Shown here: one piece after another, positions 1-10,912 of the stretch
How the letters are laid out: every line of letters begins with the position of its first letter
How positions within the stretch are numbered: position 1 is the stretch's first letter
Origin: Sipunculus nudus
Lineage: Eukaryota > Annelida > Sipuncula > Golfingiida > Sipunculidae
Direction: 5' to 3'
DNA length: 64,000 nucleotides
NCBI GenBank assembly: GCA_026874595.1
Contig: CM049322.1
Location: forward strand, 53,347,386 to 53,411,385
Notes under the pieces: model-generated
What the model saw: the letters and a program-made list of their open reading frames with translations, nothing else
Databases searched by the model: none
What the model was told of the DNA's origin: nothing
Translations under genes and position numbers: made by a program

Positions 1-431
1 GCCTATTGTTGAGGCAAGCATGGGCCAGCTGCCACATTGCTGGTGACCACTGGTGCTAATTACATAAGAGGACTGGACAGAGCAGGTCACAGCAAAATAA
101 GTTACCTGGCAAAATCTGACCTTTGATCAGTAAACCATGGATAAACAGAGGCATGTTTGATGTTAAATAGTGTAGGCTATTATTATTGTGACATGTACAT
201 CTTGTCTCACATCCGTCAATCCATATGCTCTGTATTCAAAATAATTTAAAAAAATACATGTACTTGACTATTACTTGAAATGTACTTGATTTTTCAAGTA
301 CATTTTAAGCAAGTACAACTACTGTACAAGTACTGTACTTGGTAAAAAGTATCAAGTACAAGTACAGGTCAAGTACTGAAAATTTTGTACTTGAGTACCA
401 AGTACAAGTACATGCACTTGACCCAAGCCTG
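1..431. mobile_element. Right end of a hAT-like element with CAAGTAC subterminal repeats (copy 1)
   Basis: Bases 1-431 match the right part of the element at 12,640-14,629. They end with the inverted terminal motif CTTGACCCAAGCCTG after a dense set of short repeats of the type AAGTAC/GTACTT (about 260-430). The left end lies outside the window. No transposase frame is visible, so this is probably a non-autonomous or decayed copy. Confidence 0.55.
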
Positions 432-2988
432 ATATACGGGGATACAATATCAGGTGCACAATATAGTCTGAGACACTGCTGGTTATGTATTACATCTATG
501 CATCGTGGGATATATGCTAATAAGGAGTATATGCTAATTGAGACAATCGAACAGAGTCAGCATTTTGCAATGCTTGTTAGTTAGTATTACTTGCCATAAA
601 CAGGGTATTTTTGTATAAAAACGATATTTTGTACATGATTAATTGCTTCAGGTAGCAGTACATATAATGTACAGCAATAAACTTGTACAATCTGTGGATT
701 TCTTTTCATGTTGAGTGGGTTATATGTCTGTCAGTGACATTGCTACGAGCTGATATTCCTTCAGTGAGGTTCTGATCATACGCCCTTTAACATTGTTTAA
801 AGTCATGAAATTTTAAATTTTGAGATGAAATCATTTGAAAAATAACTTTTGTCATGAATCATTTGAAAAGCATTCATGACAGTTTGAGAATTTACTTATC
901 TGTATTTTGTGTATATTGCTAAATGGTGTAACAGCTCATCGCACGTGTCATGTATAATACATTATACATTTATCTGAAACCGGGAACATAAAAGAAATCG
1001 GCCTTGATAGCAAAATATTAAGCTGAATCCCACAACATTTGATATGTGACAGATTATTGCATAAAATCTGGGGATGATAGCTCCTGAGAAATTATGGGTT
1101 AATGTACAGATGACCAATTACCCCCGTACCAAAAAGTCAACGCAGGTGGCGCCCCGATTTTCATACATGATTCATGAAACCAACACTGGCATAAAATTCA
1201 GGGGCGTATCCAGGATTTAAGAAAAGGAGGGGTCCAACCCAGGAGGACTATTGACAAAGCCTAAAAAAAGTCCTCAAGTCCAGAAAAGGGGGGTTCCAGG
1301 CCGAAAAATTGGTCTGAAACACTTTAAACAAGGCCTACAGGCCTAATGCGAACCTGTGCATTGGGAAATACATCAGGTTTAATGCTTCAATGCTGGACCA
1401 TTACTTCTCATATATATGAACAATGCAAGTACTAAACATTCTGAATAAGAAACAATTACACAAACATCACTGCTGAAATTCTGGCATGGGTGCACACAAC
1501 ACAAAAATGATTGTAGCTGGCACCACCAGTCTTGTATACAACAAAGCTATCAGAGATATATACATATGCCCAATTTCAGACTGATATGTCAAACCCCTCC
1601 TGAGAAATAAGCAGGGACACACACTGTGCAAAAATTATTGTAGGTGGCACCACCTGTCTTGTATGTGACAAAGCTATTTGATATGTATTAATATGTCCAA
1701 TTTCAGGCTGATATTTCAAATTCCTCTGTAGAAATAAGCAGGCATATACAATGTGCAAAATTAATTGTAGGTGGCGACACCTGTCTTCTGAACGAGAAAG
1801 CCATCAAAGTCACATAGACAGGTCAAAATATGAGGCCAATACATCAAACTTACCTTGAGTCTGATGCATGGGGCTGACGAGGCTTGGGTGAGAAAGGCAG
1901 TTGTCCCGAGTGAACTGTGACAAATTTGCTGGCTCAGGCTACTGCACTGAGTGAACTTTTGACCTGTACCTGGCTGCACTGAGTGAACTTTTGACCTGTT
2001 GCATAATCTGACACAGTTGGCAGTCTGCCAAAGCTATAAATAGATCCAGGCTGAACTTTGGTGCCAAATCTGATGCACTGGGCAGTCTGCCAACGCTAAA
2101 AATAGAATTCAGCTACTGCACTGAGTGAACTCCTGACATATATCTGGCTGCACTGAGTGAACTCTTGGCCTGTTGCCTAATCTGAAACAGTTGGCAGTCT
2201 GCCAAAGCTATAAATAGATCCAGACTGACCTTTGGCCTGTTGCTAAATCTGAAATAGTAGCCACACCATTGCATAATCTCGCAGATTGGCTCCACGTGCA
2301 GCCCTGAGCGGCATGACACCCATGAGATGATCACATGGGCATGGTGCCCATCAGTTGTACACATGTCACCCATGAGGTGATCACATGCCTTGTGCTTGGC
2401 TGCACTGACTGAAATCTTGACCTATATCTGGCTTCACTGAATAAACTCTTGATCTGTTGCCAAATCTGAAACAGTTGTCAGTTTCTCAACCTTTTTAAAG
2501 ATACAGACACAATCTTGGCCTGTTGGTAAATCTGTTTTAACATACTGAGAGACTTTGGCTAAAATGTATTTTTTTTCAAGCTGCTATCTGAATTTACTTA
2601 GATTTTACAGGGGAAAAGCTGAAACCCTTCCAAAGTCTTCTCGTAAACGGTCCAGCCAAATTGTTCAATATTTTACAGAAATTATCCCAGAGGCGAACCC
2701 TCTCAAGTTTGTTCAAATGGTTTGCGTTTAATAAATTTTGGCGGAGTTACGCGAAACTTAGTCATTTGGCAAAGTAAGCATACTGACATAGCAATCTCAG
2801 AAATGAATGGAGCTAGCATTACCAAGTTTTGTGAAAATGTTGGTCACATGACTCATATTTGAAATTGCTGATTTCGTGTCATGTGCAGGGGCGTAGCCAA
2901 GGGGGGGCCGCAGGGGGCCACTCCCCCCCCCCCCCCCCCCGAGTTGCAACCAGTACTCGCCGTTCTTTCAGAATTTCACTGAATCCTC

Positions 2989-2991
<3 letters not shown>

Positions 2992-3069
<78 letters not shown>
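2992..3069. repeat. (TA)n microsatellite
   Basis: An uninterrupted TA tract of about 78 nt. The homologous tract in copy 2 (17,130-17,166) is about half as long, so it has changed length since the segmental duplication. Confidence 0.95.
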
Positions 3070-3072
<3 letters not shown>

Positions 3073-3294
3073 TTAAATTGAATTGGCTATCAGTTACGGA
3101 TCCAGAGCGGGCTCCTTCGACGCGCGGCCCCCCGTTGAACTGCAGTGTATCTCATTCATTTAATTTTTCAATTTTCGTGATTAATTTTTGTTTTTAATAT
3201 TCCTTTTTCTTAATTAGCAATTAGATTTTATTAAAGTTATCTGCAGTTTATTACTATCAAATTTATTAGTTGAGTATAAGGTTATTTATGAACA

Positions 3295-3440
3295 GTGGCA
3301 GAACAACTGCAGAAAACTAGGCCTTGGTTGGGTCGACCGTGAACAAACTCACGGCTCCTCTGGTGATACCGGTACTCGAACTCGCGATCTGTGATCTAAG
3401 GAGTCCTGTGTGCTGTCGAAACCACGGAACCCGGTACAAT
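3295..3440 (-). repeat. Possible tRNA-derived SINE relic
   Basis: Read on the minus strand, the block contains GCGAGTTCGAGTACCGG. This resembles a pol III B-box region (GGTTCGAATCC type), preceded at tRNA-like spacing by a segment ending in CTCCTTAGATCACAGATC, like an anticodon arm. No clean cloverleaf can be drawn by eye, so it is not called as a tRNA gene. The same block occurs in copy 2 near 17,390-17,530. Confidence 0.35.
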
Positions 3441-5220
3441 GCAAAGTTTAACATAGGACTTCAGCATATCAGTTATTACACTCCGAGCATTACATTTAAA
3501 AGATAATATTTTGCAAGTTACGAACGTAAATGCGCCTTTGCGCCATTGACTTTTTTTTTAAACGATAGAAATTTTATATCCTAATTTTGAAATAATATAA
3601 CTTTTAAATATTGAACCTCTCTACAATTTTACTACATAGCACAAAGACATAAGGGAACAATATTTCAGGAACAGGAAGTCCTCATTTTTGGTGAAAATTG
3701 CCTCAAAATGTCCTTTTTACATTGCATATTAAAAAAAAGCCTCAATATCAGAGGGGGATACCTCCTCCCATATCCTCCCCATGTACCTGTAACTAACTTT
3801 AATGGAACCATAGTTCATATTTGAAAATAAAGAAAAATTATATTTTCATACACTAAAATATATAAAGTAAAGTAGTAGTAATAATAATAATAATAATAAT
3901 AATATATACGTACATATACACATATATAACAGTTTTCATAGTACCAATACGTGCATAATAGCACCCCCCCCCCCCCCGTTTTCAAATTTCTTGATCCGCC
4001 ACTGATCATGGCCCCCTCCCCTGCCTCAATCCTGGCTACGCCCCTTATGTGAACACCTCATGAGCAACATGTCATCACTTTATGGGTGTCATGCCCCGAG
4101 GACTGCATGTGGAGCCAACCTGTGAGCTTATGCAATGGTGTGGCGTCGTCCGTCTTCTGCATGCTAACCAATACTATTTCGAAAATGGCAGGAGCTAGCA
4201 TCACTAAATTTTCTGCTAAAGATTAGTCGTCTGAAAAACTTTATCGGATTTTGCTTATTTTATGGCTAATTGCATTTTTAGCGAACCTGTGAGCTTATGC
4301 AATGGTGTGGTGTTGTCCGTCGGCCGTCGTCTGTACATTAGCCTATACTATCTCTTAGGAGTCGGTCAAGGTATTGGTTTGTAATTTTGCATGTTCATCC
4401 ATACTGGAAAGTTTCCTCGTAAACCAGACAGGTGGCACCACTTACCTTACCGTTTCGTAGAATAGATTAATACACTTTTTCAGGAGTGATTCTCAATATT
4501 AGCCTGAAATTGTACATATCCATTGATTTTGCACTCCTCCTTCTTGTACTCAAGACTGGTGGCGCCATCTGCAATCGTTTTCCCATGGCTTCCATCCGTA
4601 CATGTGCTTTTGGTGAAAACTGCTTATATCCCAGGGGTGTGTCAAGGTATTGGACTGATATTTGGCATGTTCATCCATCTTGGAAAGTTGTTTCGTAAAC
4701 CAGACAGGTGGCGTCACTTGCCTTTCCGTATTTGTATAATAAATTAATGCCCATTTCTCAGGAGGGATTAGAAGTATTGGCCTGAAAATGTGCATATTCA
4801 TTGATCCCAAGATCGGTGGTACCGTCTGCAATCGTTTTCCCGTGGCGTCCATCCGTACATGTGCTTTGGGTGAAAATTGCTCATATCTCAGGAGTGGGTT
4901 CAGGTATTGGTCTGAAATTTGGCATGTTCATCCATATTGGAAAGTTGTCATGTACACCAGACAGGTGGCACCACCAGTCTTCCGGTTTTTGTAGAATAAT
5001 TGAATGCCCTTTTCTCAGGAGTGATTTGCATTATTTGTGTCCTGAAACCCGGTGTGTTCATTGATTATGATTGGTTTCTGCAGTTCTTGGAGACTTGTGG
5101 CGTAACCTTTATTTTTTTTTATATTTTTATGCTTTTTCCCTTTACCGAGACCGCTCAATTATATTGATACTATCAGATTCGCAACTTTAGTTTCCTCTGA
5201 GTCCTTACACCTCAGTTGGT

Positions 5221-6060
5221 TGTTTATTAGGGCCCAACCTGAATATTTATCACCCTCTCCATCCGTCTGTTCGCTAACTCTTTCTGTCTGTCCGTCAGAT
5301 TTGTTTCCTTATGATAACTCCAGTTTCGGGTCATGAGGTGAAAGAAAATGGTCACACAGGACCCACTTTATTAATAATTTAAAAGATTGTTGATGCACTT
5401 TAAGCCAAACTGTTCATCCCAAACCTTCCATCTTGCAAATATAGCTGACACTAATAATGTAACAAACCTTTCGATTTTTTTGGTCAAAAGTCAAGGTCAC
5501 AGGGCCCACTTATCTGAAAAGGTTGTGGATGCACTTTCCATCCGAAACCTTCCATCTTGCACATTTAGCTGACCTGTAAATAGTTGAAACTTTTTGATTT
5601 TTGGGGTCACAAGGTCAAAGGTCACAGGGGGCCATCTGTCCACATATTTGTTTCCGTATGATAACTCCAGTTTGGATTGTTATATTGGTTTCAGACCTGG
5701 CTTTTAAATGGCCCACATTAAAGTCAGAACTCTATTAATTTTTGGGTCATGAAAACAATGGTAAAGGCCACAGGACCCTCTTCTTAAAAGACATTGTGAA
5801 TGCATTTTAAGCCAAACTTTTCCATCCCAAACTTTTCGTCATCCACGTGGTGCACCTTATAATAGGAGAAGGTTCCTTTTGATTTTGGGGTCACTAGGTC
5901 AAAGGTCAAGGTCACAGGGCCCATCCAATTTCAATTTAGTTTATGGATGATAACTTCAGTTTGGGTAGACAGGTGGGCTTCAGTCATGTCACTGGACCCA
6001 GATTTTAATAAAGCTCATAAACATATCATTATAGACAAAATAATCTGAGCGTCGAGATCC
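5221..6060. repeat. AGGTCA-rich tandem interspersed repeat (copy 1)
   Basis: Degenerate tandem units contain GGATGATAACTCCAG-type motifs, then a gap, then AGGTCAAAGGTCAAGGTCAC, then GCCAAAC..TTCATCCCAAAC. The block begins with a TTAGGGCCCAACCTGAATAT motif and ends with GAGCGTCGAGACCCATG-like sequence; that ending recurs at 10,540 and 20,310. No reading frame is conserved. This is a high-copy repeat of a type I associate with molluscs. The hexamers form DR1 arrangements like nuclear-receptor sites; whether they are bound is unknown. Confidence 0.7.
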
Positions 6061-6330
6061 ATGGGTACCTAATTTTTATCCGGCATGTTAGCGGAGATTT
6101 AGTGAAATACGAAACACTGGCCTGGCCCTTTTTATAGTTTTAAATACATTTATACCGGGGGTTTCTTGTTCAGAACAATTTGTTTCTACATAAATCCTAT
6201 AGTGTTCGTCTGATTTTGTTTTAAATGAACCAGTATTCGGCAAATTTTAGGTGAAGTTAGGTATTATCCAGAAGAATTTCGCCATTTAACATAGGGTCAG
6301 TTTTGTACTTTAAAAAGTGGAACTACAATT

Positions 6331-6413
6331 ATGGAAGTTCCAGTCCTTGCTGACAGGTGTCGCTTGTGTGCCGAGCAAGGTCCACTGGATTCTGCTTGGG
6401 TGGAGGCTTCAAG
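6331..6413 (+). CDS. Candidate first coding exon with a CRLC motif (copy 1)
   Basis: An ATG opens 27 codons beginning MEVPVLADRCRLCAEQG and ends two bases into a codon at a consensus-like donor (AG|GTGAAG). The CRLCA start resembles the first cysteine pair of ZAD-type zinc-binding domains, but the second pair is not seen, so the assignment is weak. Spliced in phase 2 to 6,626-6,677 it gives a protein of only 44 residues. The exon is conserved in copy 2 (22,849-22,931) with start, frame and donor intact. Visible coding differences change residues (Ser to Thr, and Arg to Gly at the junction), which suggests weak constraint. It could instead be a 5' fragment of a longer gene or a relic. Confidence 0.35.
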
Positions 6414-6625
6414 GTGAAGCGTTCATAGTTCTCGTGCCCCACTATCGATTCAATATCAGGAATGTATAACGGAATGAGCAAGGACTCCCGGAAAACACTC
6501 GATTTTACTTATTTTATAGTGTGTAACCTGATTATTGTGTTCATCCCCGTTATTATGTGTGTGTGTGTGTGTGTGTGTGTGTTAAATGAATTTCATGAAA
6601 TCTTTAAGGTTTTTTTTTTTCCCAG

Positions 6626-6677
6626 GGATGTGAAGAATCTATTAGATTTTGGTGTGGATCTGGAAAATGATGAGTAA
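6626..6677 (+). CDS. Candidate second and last exon of the CRLC mini-gene (copy 1)
   Basis: A pyrimidine-rich tract and CCCAG acceptor at 6,625 are followed by one base completing the split codon, then DVKNLLDFGVDLENDE and TAA. The acceptor phase matches the donor at 6,413. The intron of about 212 bp holds a (TG)n run. The stop might be bypassed by a weak donor (GA|GTAACC) inside the last codons. In copy 2 (23,142-23,193) Leu is changed to Pro in the acidic tail. No family was recognised. Confidence 0.3.
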
Positions 6678-8339
6678 CCAGTAATGTCATGAAGGAATAT
6701 TCAAAAATGTAGAGTCACGCATGCATGAATATAAATGGGAATATGGACCGAATAAGTGATTGCGAACTCGAGGTTGGTAAGCATGCCACAATAGGGACTG
6801 GAGGGTGGCATTAATTATAAGGCAAATTTCTCGTTTTAGTTTGTATTGTATATTTCAGTCAACAGAAAATCAACAGAGCCATAACGATTTTTGTTGTTGT
6901 TTTTTTTTTTACTGTAATCCGTCCGGCAAATTTTTCCCACAGGCTGTTCACAGTGGACGTCACTGAACGAGAATAGCATTAATTTGGCGAATGTCTTTGA
7001 TGCTACAGAAATAATTCAAATAATGTGACGTAACAGGGTTGAAAAATTTCGACGAGCCAACAAACGGATAAACATATGAGAATTCAATAAAAAGGTCAAG
7101 GTCACCCATACAAGTACAGCTTTGCTTAACCAAAACGTAATATTTACATGTACATTGAATTTAGACCTATAAGATATCATTCTTGTAGAAAAAATCACTT
7201 TATTTATAATCAGTCCAAAAGTTTCTTTAAATTAATATTAGATTCCCTATAGTAAACATTCTTTTAAAAATCTGGTACAGTAACATTTCTGATGGTATAC
7301 ATACTTTTGAAATATTCATTCATTTTCATATGATTTTGTATTTTTTAAGTTCCATGTAACCGTCAACCAAGTTTCAATGGACTAATATTAAAACTCAAAA
7401 CAATATTTAAAAATCTTTCCTTTTGTTTTCTCTACGAAGTGTCTTTACATTGTTGTCTTTCTAGTTACCCTAAAACTGAAATTTTAATCCTTAATACCTT
7501 ATCAGGGATTAGATGGATTTTCACGAACCTCTCCAACACTTTTTTACCAATAGATTATCTTGTCAACGCACATTTGTGGAGGTCAGAGGTCATTAGGCTG
7601 CTTTATGGTCTCGCAATTATTTTCCAGGAATATGATGAATTTTGAAGAAATAAAGGAGAAATGTTTACCAATACAGTATATCGCCCAAGTTAGATTCCCG
7701 GCAAAATGCATATATATATATTTAATAAGGTCACAACGCCTTTGATGGATTTTGATGAAACTCATAAATATAAATCAACAATATTTTACCAATTTATTAA
7801 ATTCTCAGCATAATTCATGCATTTTTATTTAGGCCAGATGCACTATTATCTCAGGAAATTAGAAATAATACATCGTGGATTTACTTAACATTTTAACTGC
7901 TCAGGATTAAACACCGGAGAACTGAAACTTATTCAATCACGAATAAATGGATAAGAAATTAATAAATTTAGACATGCTATTTTCTAAAATTGGAGGGGTG
8001 GTTGTCCATCAAATTCTGTTCCGTGGATGTTCATCCGACTAATCAACACGGTAGCCCTGCATATTCGCTCCCAAAATATATCAGTCATTCAATCATATCA
8101 GTTAAAAAAAGGACTGGATATTTCACCATGGAGATCGTCACAGCTGACTTTGTTATAGGACGATTCTGCCGAAGGAAAGCACGAGCAGATGTCCGTCTTA
8201 AATCTTAAAACCATGCATGGTGATATTAGATTTAGAGAGCAGATTGGTCTGGATCCTTGTGTACTAAATCGTTGATGTACTCCATTAATCAATCACACCA
8301 GATAATAGTATCGGCAAAACATAAAACAGGCATCCGAAA
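6678..8339. other. Non-coding stretch of copy 1
   Basis: No supported gene. The sequence is A+T-rich with small homopolymer runs. A 26-codon open frame starts in a good Kozak context (CACCATGGAG) near 8,127 and ends before 8,210. It stays open in copy 2 with two residue changes (Arg to Met, Ala to Val). That is too short to call without other evidence. Confidence 0.5.
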
Positions 8340-8453
8340 ATGATTCTGTCCGAAACAGACGTGGAGCCTGGCTACCAACCCCCTCTGATTACTCACAGAA
8401 GATTGGTTCCGGACTTCCTGAGTCCCACGGTCGAGCGTTACCTGTTTACACAA
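8340..8453 (+). CDS. Candidate 38-codon exon, degraded in copy 2
   Basis: The ATG at 8,340 opens exactly 38 codons (start MILSETDVEPGYQPPL, end TVERYLFTQ) up to a phase-0 donor CAA|GTAAAT at 8,454. The composition is protein-like, not that of translated A+T-rich filler. In copy 2 (start 24,864) one extra A shifts the frame after GYQ and the donor is changed to CTAAAT, so the same exon cannot be used there. No family was recognised and no partner exon was found. It may be chance. Confidence 0.25.
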
Positions 8454-8860
8454 GTAAATCACATATTTACGTTATGTAAATTTAATTCATGTAAAATAAA
8501 CTGTTCTGAGTTCTGAGTTCCTCTTCTTAATATTTGTTTTCCACATGGTCCGCCGTATTCACATATACAATTACTTATAGGGCACGTGCAGCTGTGACCA
8601 GGTGACCAGCTGTGACCGGGTGGGGGGGGGGGGGGGCGCCCCCTAAAATTCTGCTAACACTTATACCAGTCAACTACTGGCAAGTGTTATGTTTGTAAAC
8701 TCAAATTTATTTTATTTTATTTTAATTGAGTATGCACAGACACAAAATATGGCGTTTTAAGTAAAAAAAATATTTTCATGTTTCTCTATGCGTGGTTATG
8801 GTAATGTTATTCCCATATGGAAAAGAAAGAAGAAAATCAAGAAAGATCTTGTCTGTAATG

Positions 8861-8925
<65 letters not shown>
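8861..8925. repeat. (TA)n microsatellite
   Basis: A pure TA tract of about 64 nt. The copy 2 tract (25,387-25,440) is shorter and interrupted. Confidence 0.95.
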
Positions 8926-8931
<6 letters not shown>

Positions 8932-9184
8932 AATGTATATTTATTATCAGTTCTAAAGGTTCCTATGGACCTACAGAGAAACAAGTTTTGTTGTATTTGT
9001 TGAAATTTTGAGAAGAAAAAACAAAAGCTTAGCAAGATATTGTTCGTAATGTAAATGTAAAGAGTGTCAGACTTTGAAAATTTCTAAAATAAATCTAATC
9101 AGTAGAGGGATTATATACTAACACATTTCTCTCATTTTTTTTTTTTTTTTACAACTCTCTCTTTTCTATTTTGTTTGTGTGCAG

Positions 9185-9219
9185 AAGTGAAGTCTCCAAA
9201 CCCTGTGATTATTCTGTAA
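9185..9219 (+). CDS. Possible short terminal exon (copy 1)
   Basis: A long pyrimidine tract and GTGTGCAG acceptor precede a phase-1 frame reading VKSPNPVIIL and a stop. The acceptor phase is the same as that of the exon at 10,679, so they could be alternative last exons, but no upstream donor was identified. It is conserved in copy 2 at 25,699-25,733. It is very short, so confidence is low. Confidence 0.18.
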
Positions 9220-9338
9220 CATGATGGTGGATGGCCAAAAAACTGTTAAACCATCCATGCAAGCTATTTGTACTTTCACTAGACGCTTGCTATGCCTCAT
9301 TTTTAAAATTTACCCTGGAATACACCAAGAAACTATAT

Positions 9339-10560
9339 CAGTCCCATTAAAAAAACAAGACTCCAATTGATTTTGGGGTCATGAGGTCAAAGGTCAAGGT
9401 CACAGGACATATCTTTAAAAAGATTGTGGATGCATTTTCAGCCAAACATTTCATCTCAGATCGTTCATCTTGCACATATAGTTCATCTGCCAATAGAGGA
9501 AGACCCCTATTAATTTTGAGTTCACAAGGTCAGAGGAGCCATCCATCCAAAAATTAGTTTCTGGATGATAATTCCTGCTTTTATCGATGTATGGATTTCA
9601 AACTTGACTTGTATATCATGTCAGTGTCTCAGCTGTGATCCAACTTGTCCCAAAATCTGGTGTGTATTGATCACAAACGGATGCCCTACAGTAATCACCC
9701 TGTCTGTCTGTCCATCTGTCCGTCCACACAAATTTGTTTCCGGATGATAACTCCAGGTAGGATTGACATATGGATTTCAAACCAGACTTCAATTGGTCCA
9801 CCACTGGAGAAAGTGCCTGAATGATTTTTTAGTCATGAGGTCAAAGGTCATGGTCACAAGACTCGCTTATTTAAAAAGATTATGACTGCATTTTTAGCCA
9901 AGCTTTTCACCCCAAACTTTCCATCTTGCACATTTAGCTGACTTGCCAGTATGGGGAGAGCAAAAATGTATTTTGGGTTACAAGGTCAAAGGTGAAGGTC
10001 ACAGGGGCCATCTGTATACAAATTAGTTTCCAGATGATAACTCCAGTTTAGTTTGACCTATTGGTTTCAAATTTAATTCATATATAGCTCACCTCTAAAG
10101 TAAGAAACCTGTCGATTATGGGGTCCAAAGGTCAACGTCACAGGACCCATTTCTTTAAAAGGAATGTGTATTCATTTCAAGCCGAACTTTTCATCACAAA
10201 CCTATCTTCAAGATATTGCTCACCTACCAATAGGGGAAGGCTCTTCGATTTTGGGGTCATTGTATCAAAGGTCAAGGTCACAGGGCATATCCATTCACAA
10301 ATTAGTTTATGGATGATAATTCTATTTTGGATAGACAGATTGGCTTCAAACTTAATTTATTAATGACCCACCACTTAAGTAAGAAATATTTTAATTTTCA
10401 GGGTCCAGAGGTCAGAGGTGAAGGTCACAGGAAGCACATATTTAAAATGATTGTGGATGGAGTGTTAATTCCAAGGACTGTTAAGTCCAAGGTCATTGGT
10501 TAAGGTCACAAAAATATCCTTACAATCAAATTCAACTGAGCGTCGAGACCCATGAGTCCC
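9339..10560. repeat. AGGTCA-rich tandem repeat at the duplication junction
   Basis: Four to five degenerate units, most spaced about 280 bp apart. The GGATGATAA motifs near 9,565, 9,743, 10,033 and 10,310 mark the register. Each unit carries AGGTCAAAGGTCA-type direct repeats (for example near 9,390, 9,838, 9,983 and 10,267). The block ends with the same GAGCGTCGAGACCCATG motif as the array at 5,221-6,060, and its 5' side is cut at the duplication breakpoint. Confidence 0.65.
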
Positions 10561-10678
10561 TAGTTTATTTATAATGGCAGATGATGTTAATATATTCCTG
10601 GGCAATGGCTGATTATAATCATGATTTGTTCATTATAATTATGACAAATATGAACTATTTTTAAAATTGCTTGTTTCA

Positions 10679-10912
10679 GTAATAACAGCAGATGGACAAA
10701 TTTTAACGACGGCTGCTCCCAATGGTGGGGGCGCCACCGTAGCATTCACAACATCAACGTCACTCGCCCCAAGTGTTCAAGTCACATCGATAGCTGCCCC
10801 AACCACACAATTCATCTCGGTGTCAGCAGATGGCAGCAGCAGTCTCATCAAAGCGGAGCCGTCACCGCAGTTAAACCTGGACGATAGCAGTGACGATTCC
10901 TTAGGGGAATAA
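10679..10912 (+). CDS. C-terminal exon of an unrecognised, probably nuclear protein
   Basis: A TTGTTTCAG acceptor at 10,678 opens a phase-1 frame of 77 codons, rich in Ala, Ser, Thr, Val and Gly, starting ITADGQILTTAAPNGGG. It ends SSSLIKAEPSPQLNLDDSS, then a short acidic tail and TAA. The low-complexity S/T/A-rich stretch, the sumoylation-type site IKAE followed by Ser-Pro, and the acidic serine tail (likely casein kinase 2 sites) are typical of transcription-factor C-termini. The G+C content is well above that of the surroundings, which supports a real exon. The stop TAA overlaps an AATAAA hexamer. Upstream exons are not identified. If the duplication is tandem, a second copy should lie upstream of the window. 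I do not recognise the gene. Confidence 0.6.
   Translation, partial: VITADGQILTTAAPNGGGATVAFTTSTSLAPSVQVTSIAAPTTQFISVSADGSSSLIKAEPSPQLNLDDSSDDSLGE

Larger units (their letters stand above)
2887..4045. mobile_element. TIR element AGGGGCGTAGCC, nested in the foldback element (copy 1)
   Basis: The left end reads AGGGGCGTAGCCAAGG and the right end is the inverse, CCTGGCTACGCCCCT. The flanks CATGTG (left) and TATGTG (right) could be an imperfect target duplication. The interior holds a (TA)n run of about 78 bp at 2,992-3,069, a possible tRNA-derived SINE on the minus strand (3,295-3,440) and an (AAT)n tract near 3,880. No transposase frame is visible, so it is non-autonomous. Confidence 0.6.
1040..5100. 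mobile_element. Foldback-like element with inverted arms made of degenerate sub-repeats (copy 1)
   Basis: The arms 1,040-2,850 and 4,046-5,100 are inverted relative to each other. For example, 2,259-2,338 is the reverse complement, with mismatches, of 4,066-4,144, a block that begins again near 4,280. Both arms carry tandem sub-repeats with the core CAGGTGGCGCCAC or its complement, each followed by a TTCTCAGGAG-type motif. In the left arm these repeat about every 125 bp between 1,490 and 1,800; in the right arm several lie between 4,400 and 5,040. The centre is occupied by a separate TIR element. No transposase was recognised. The termini are approximate. Confidence 0.5.
1..9338. repeat. Large direct segmental duplication, copy 1
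   Basis: Bases 1-9,338 align collinearly with 14,205-25,852 at high identity (about 3 differences in the first 120 bases), with small indels and different microsatellite lengths. The homology stops at 9,338, where copy 1 runs into an AGGTCA repeat and copy 2 into unrelated single-copy DNA. The upstream end is outside the window. A simple tandem duplication with its junction at about 9,338/9,339 explains the layout; in that case copy 2 begins at 9,339 and the partner of 9,339-14,204 lies upstream of base 1. The sequence shows the homology; the tandem model is inference. Confidence 0.9.

Noticed and set aside
2859-3197. Open frame through the (TA)n tract
   Set aside because: The protein is a run of Ile-Tyr from the microsatellite plus transposon sequence; it is not a gene. 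The same applies to frames over the other (TA)n, (CT)n and (AAT)n tracts.
3295-3440. tRNA gene
   Set aside because: There is a B-box-like motif, but no complete cloverleaf or acceptor stem; kept only as a possible SINE relic.
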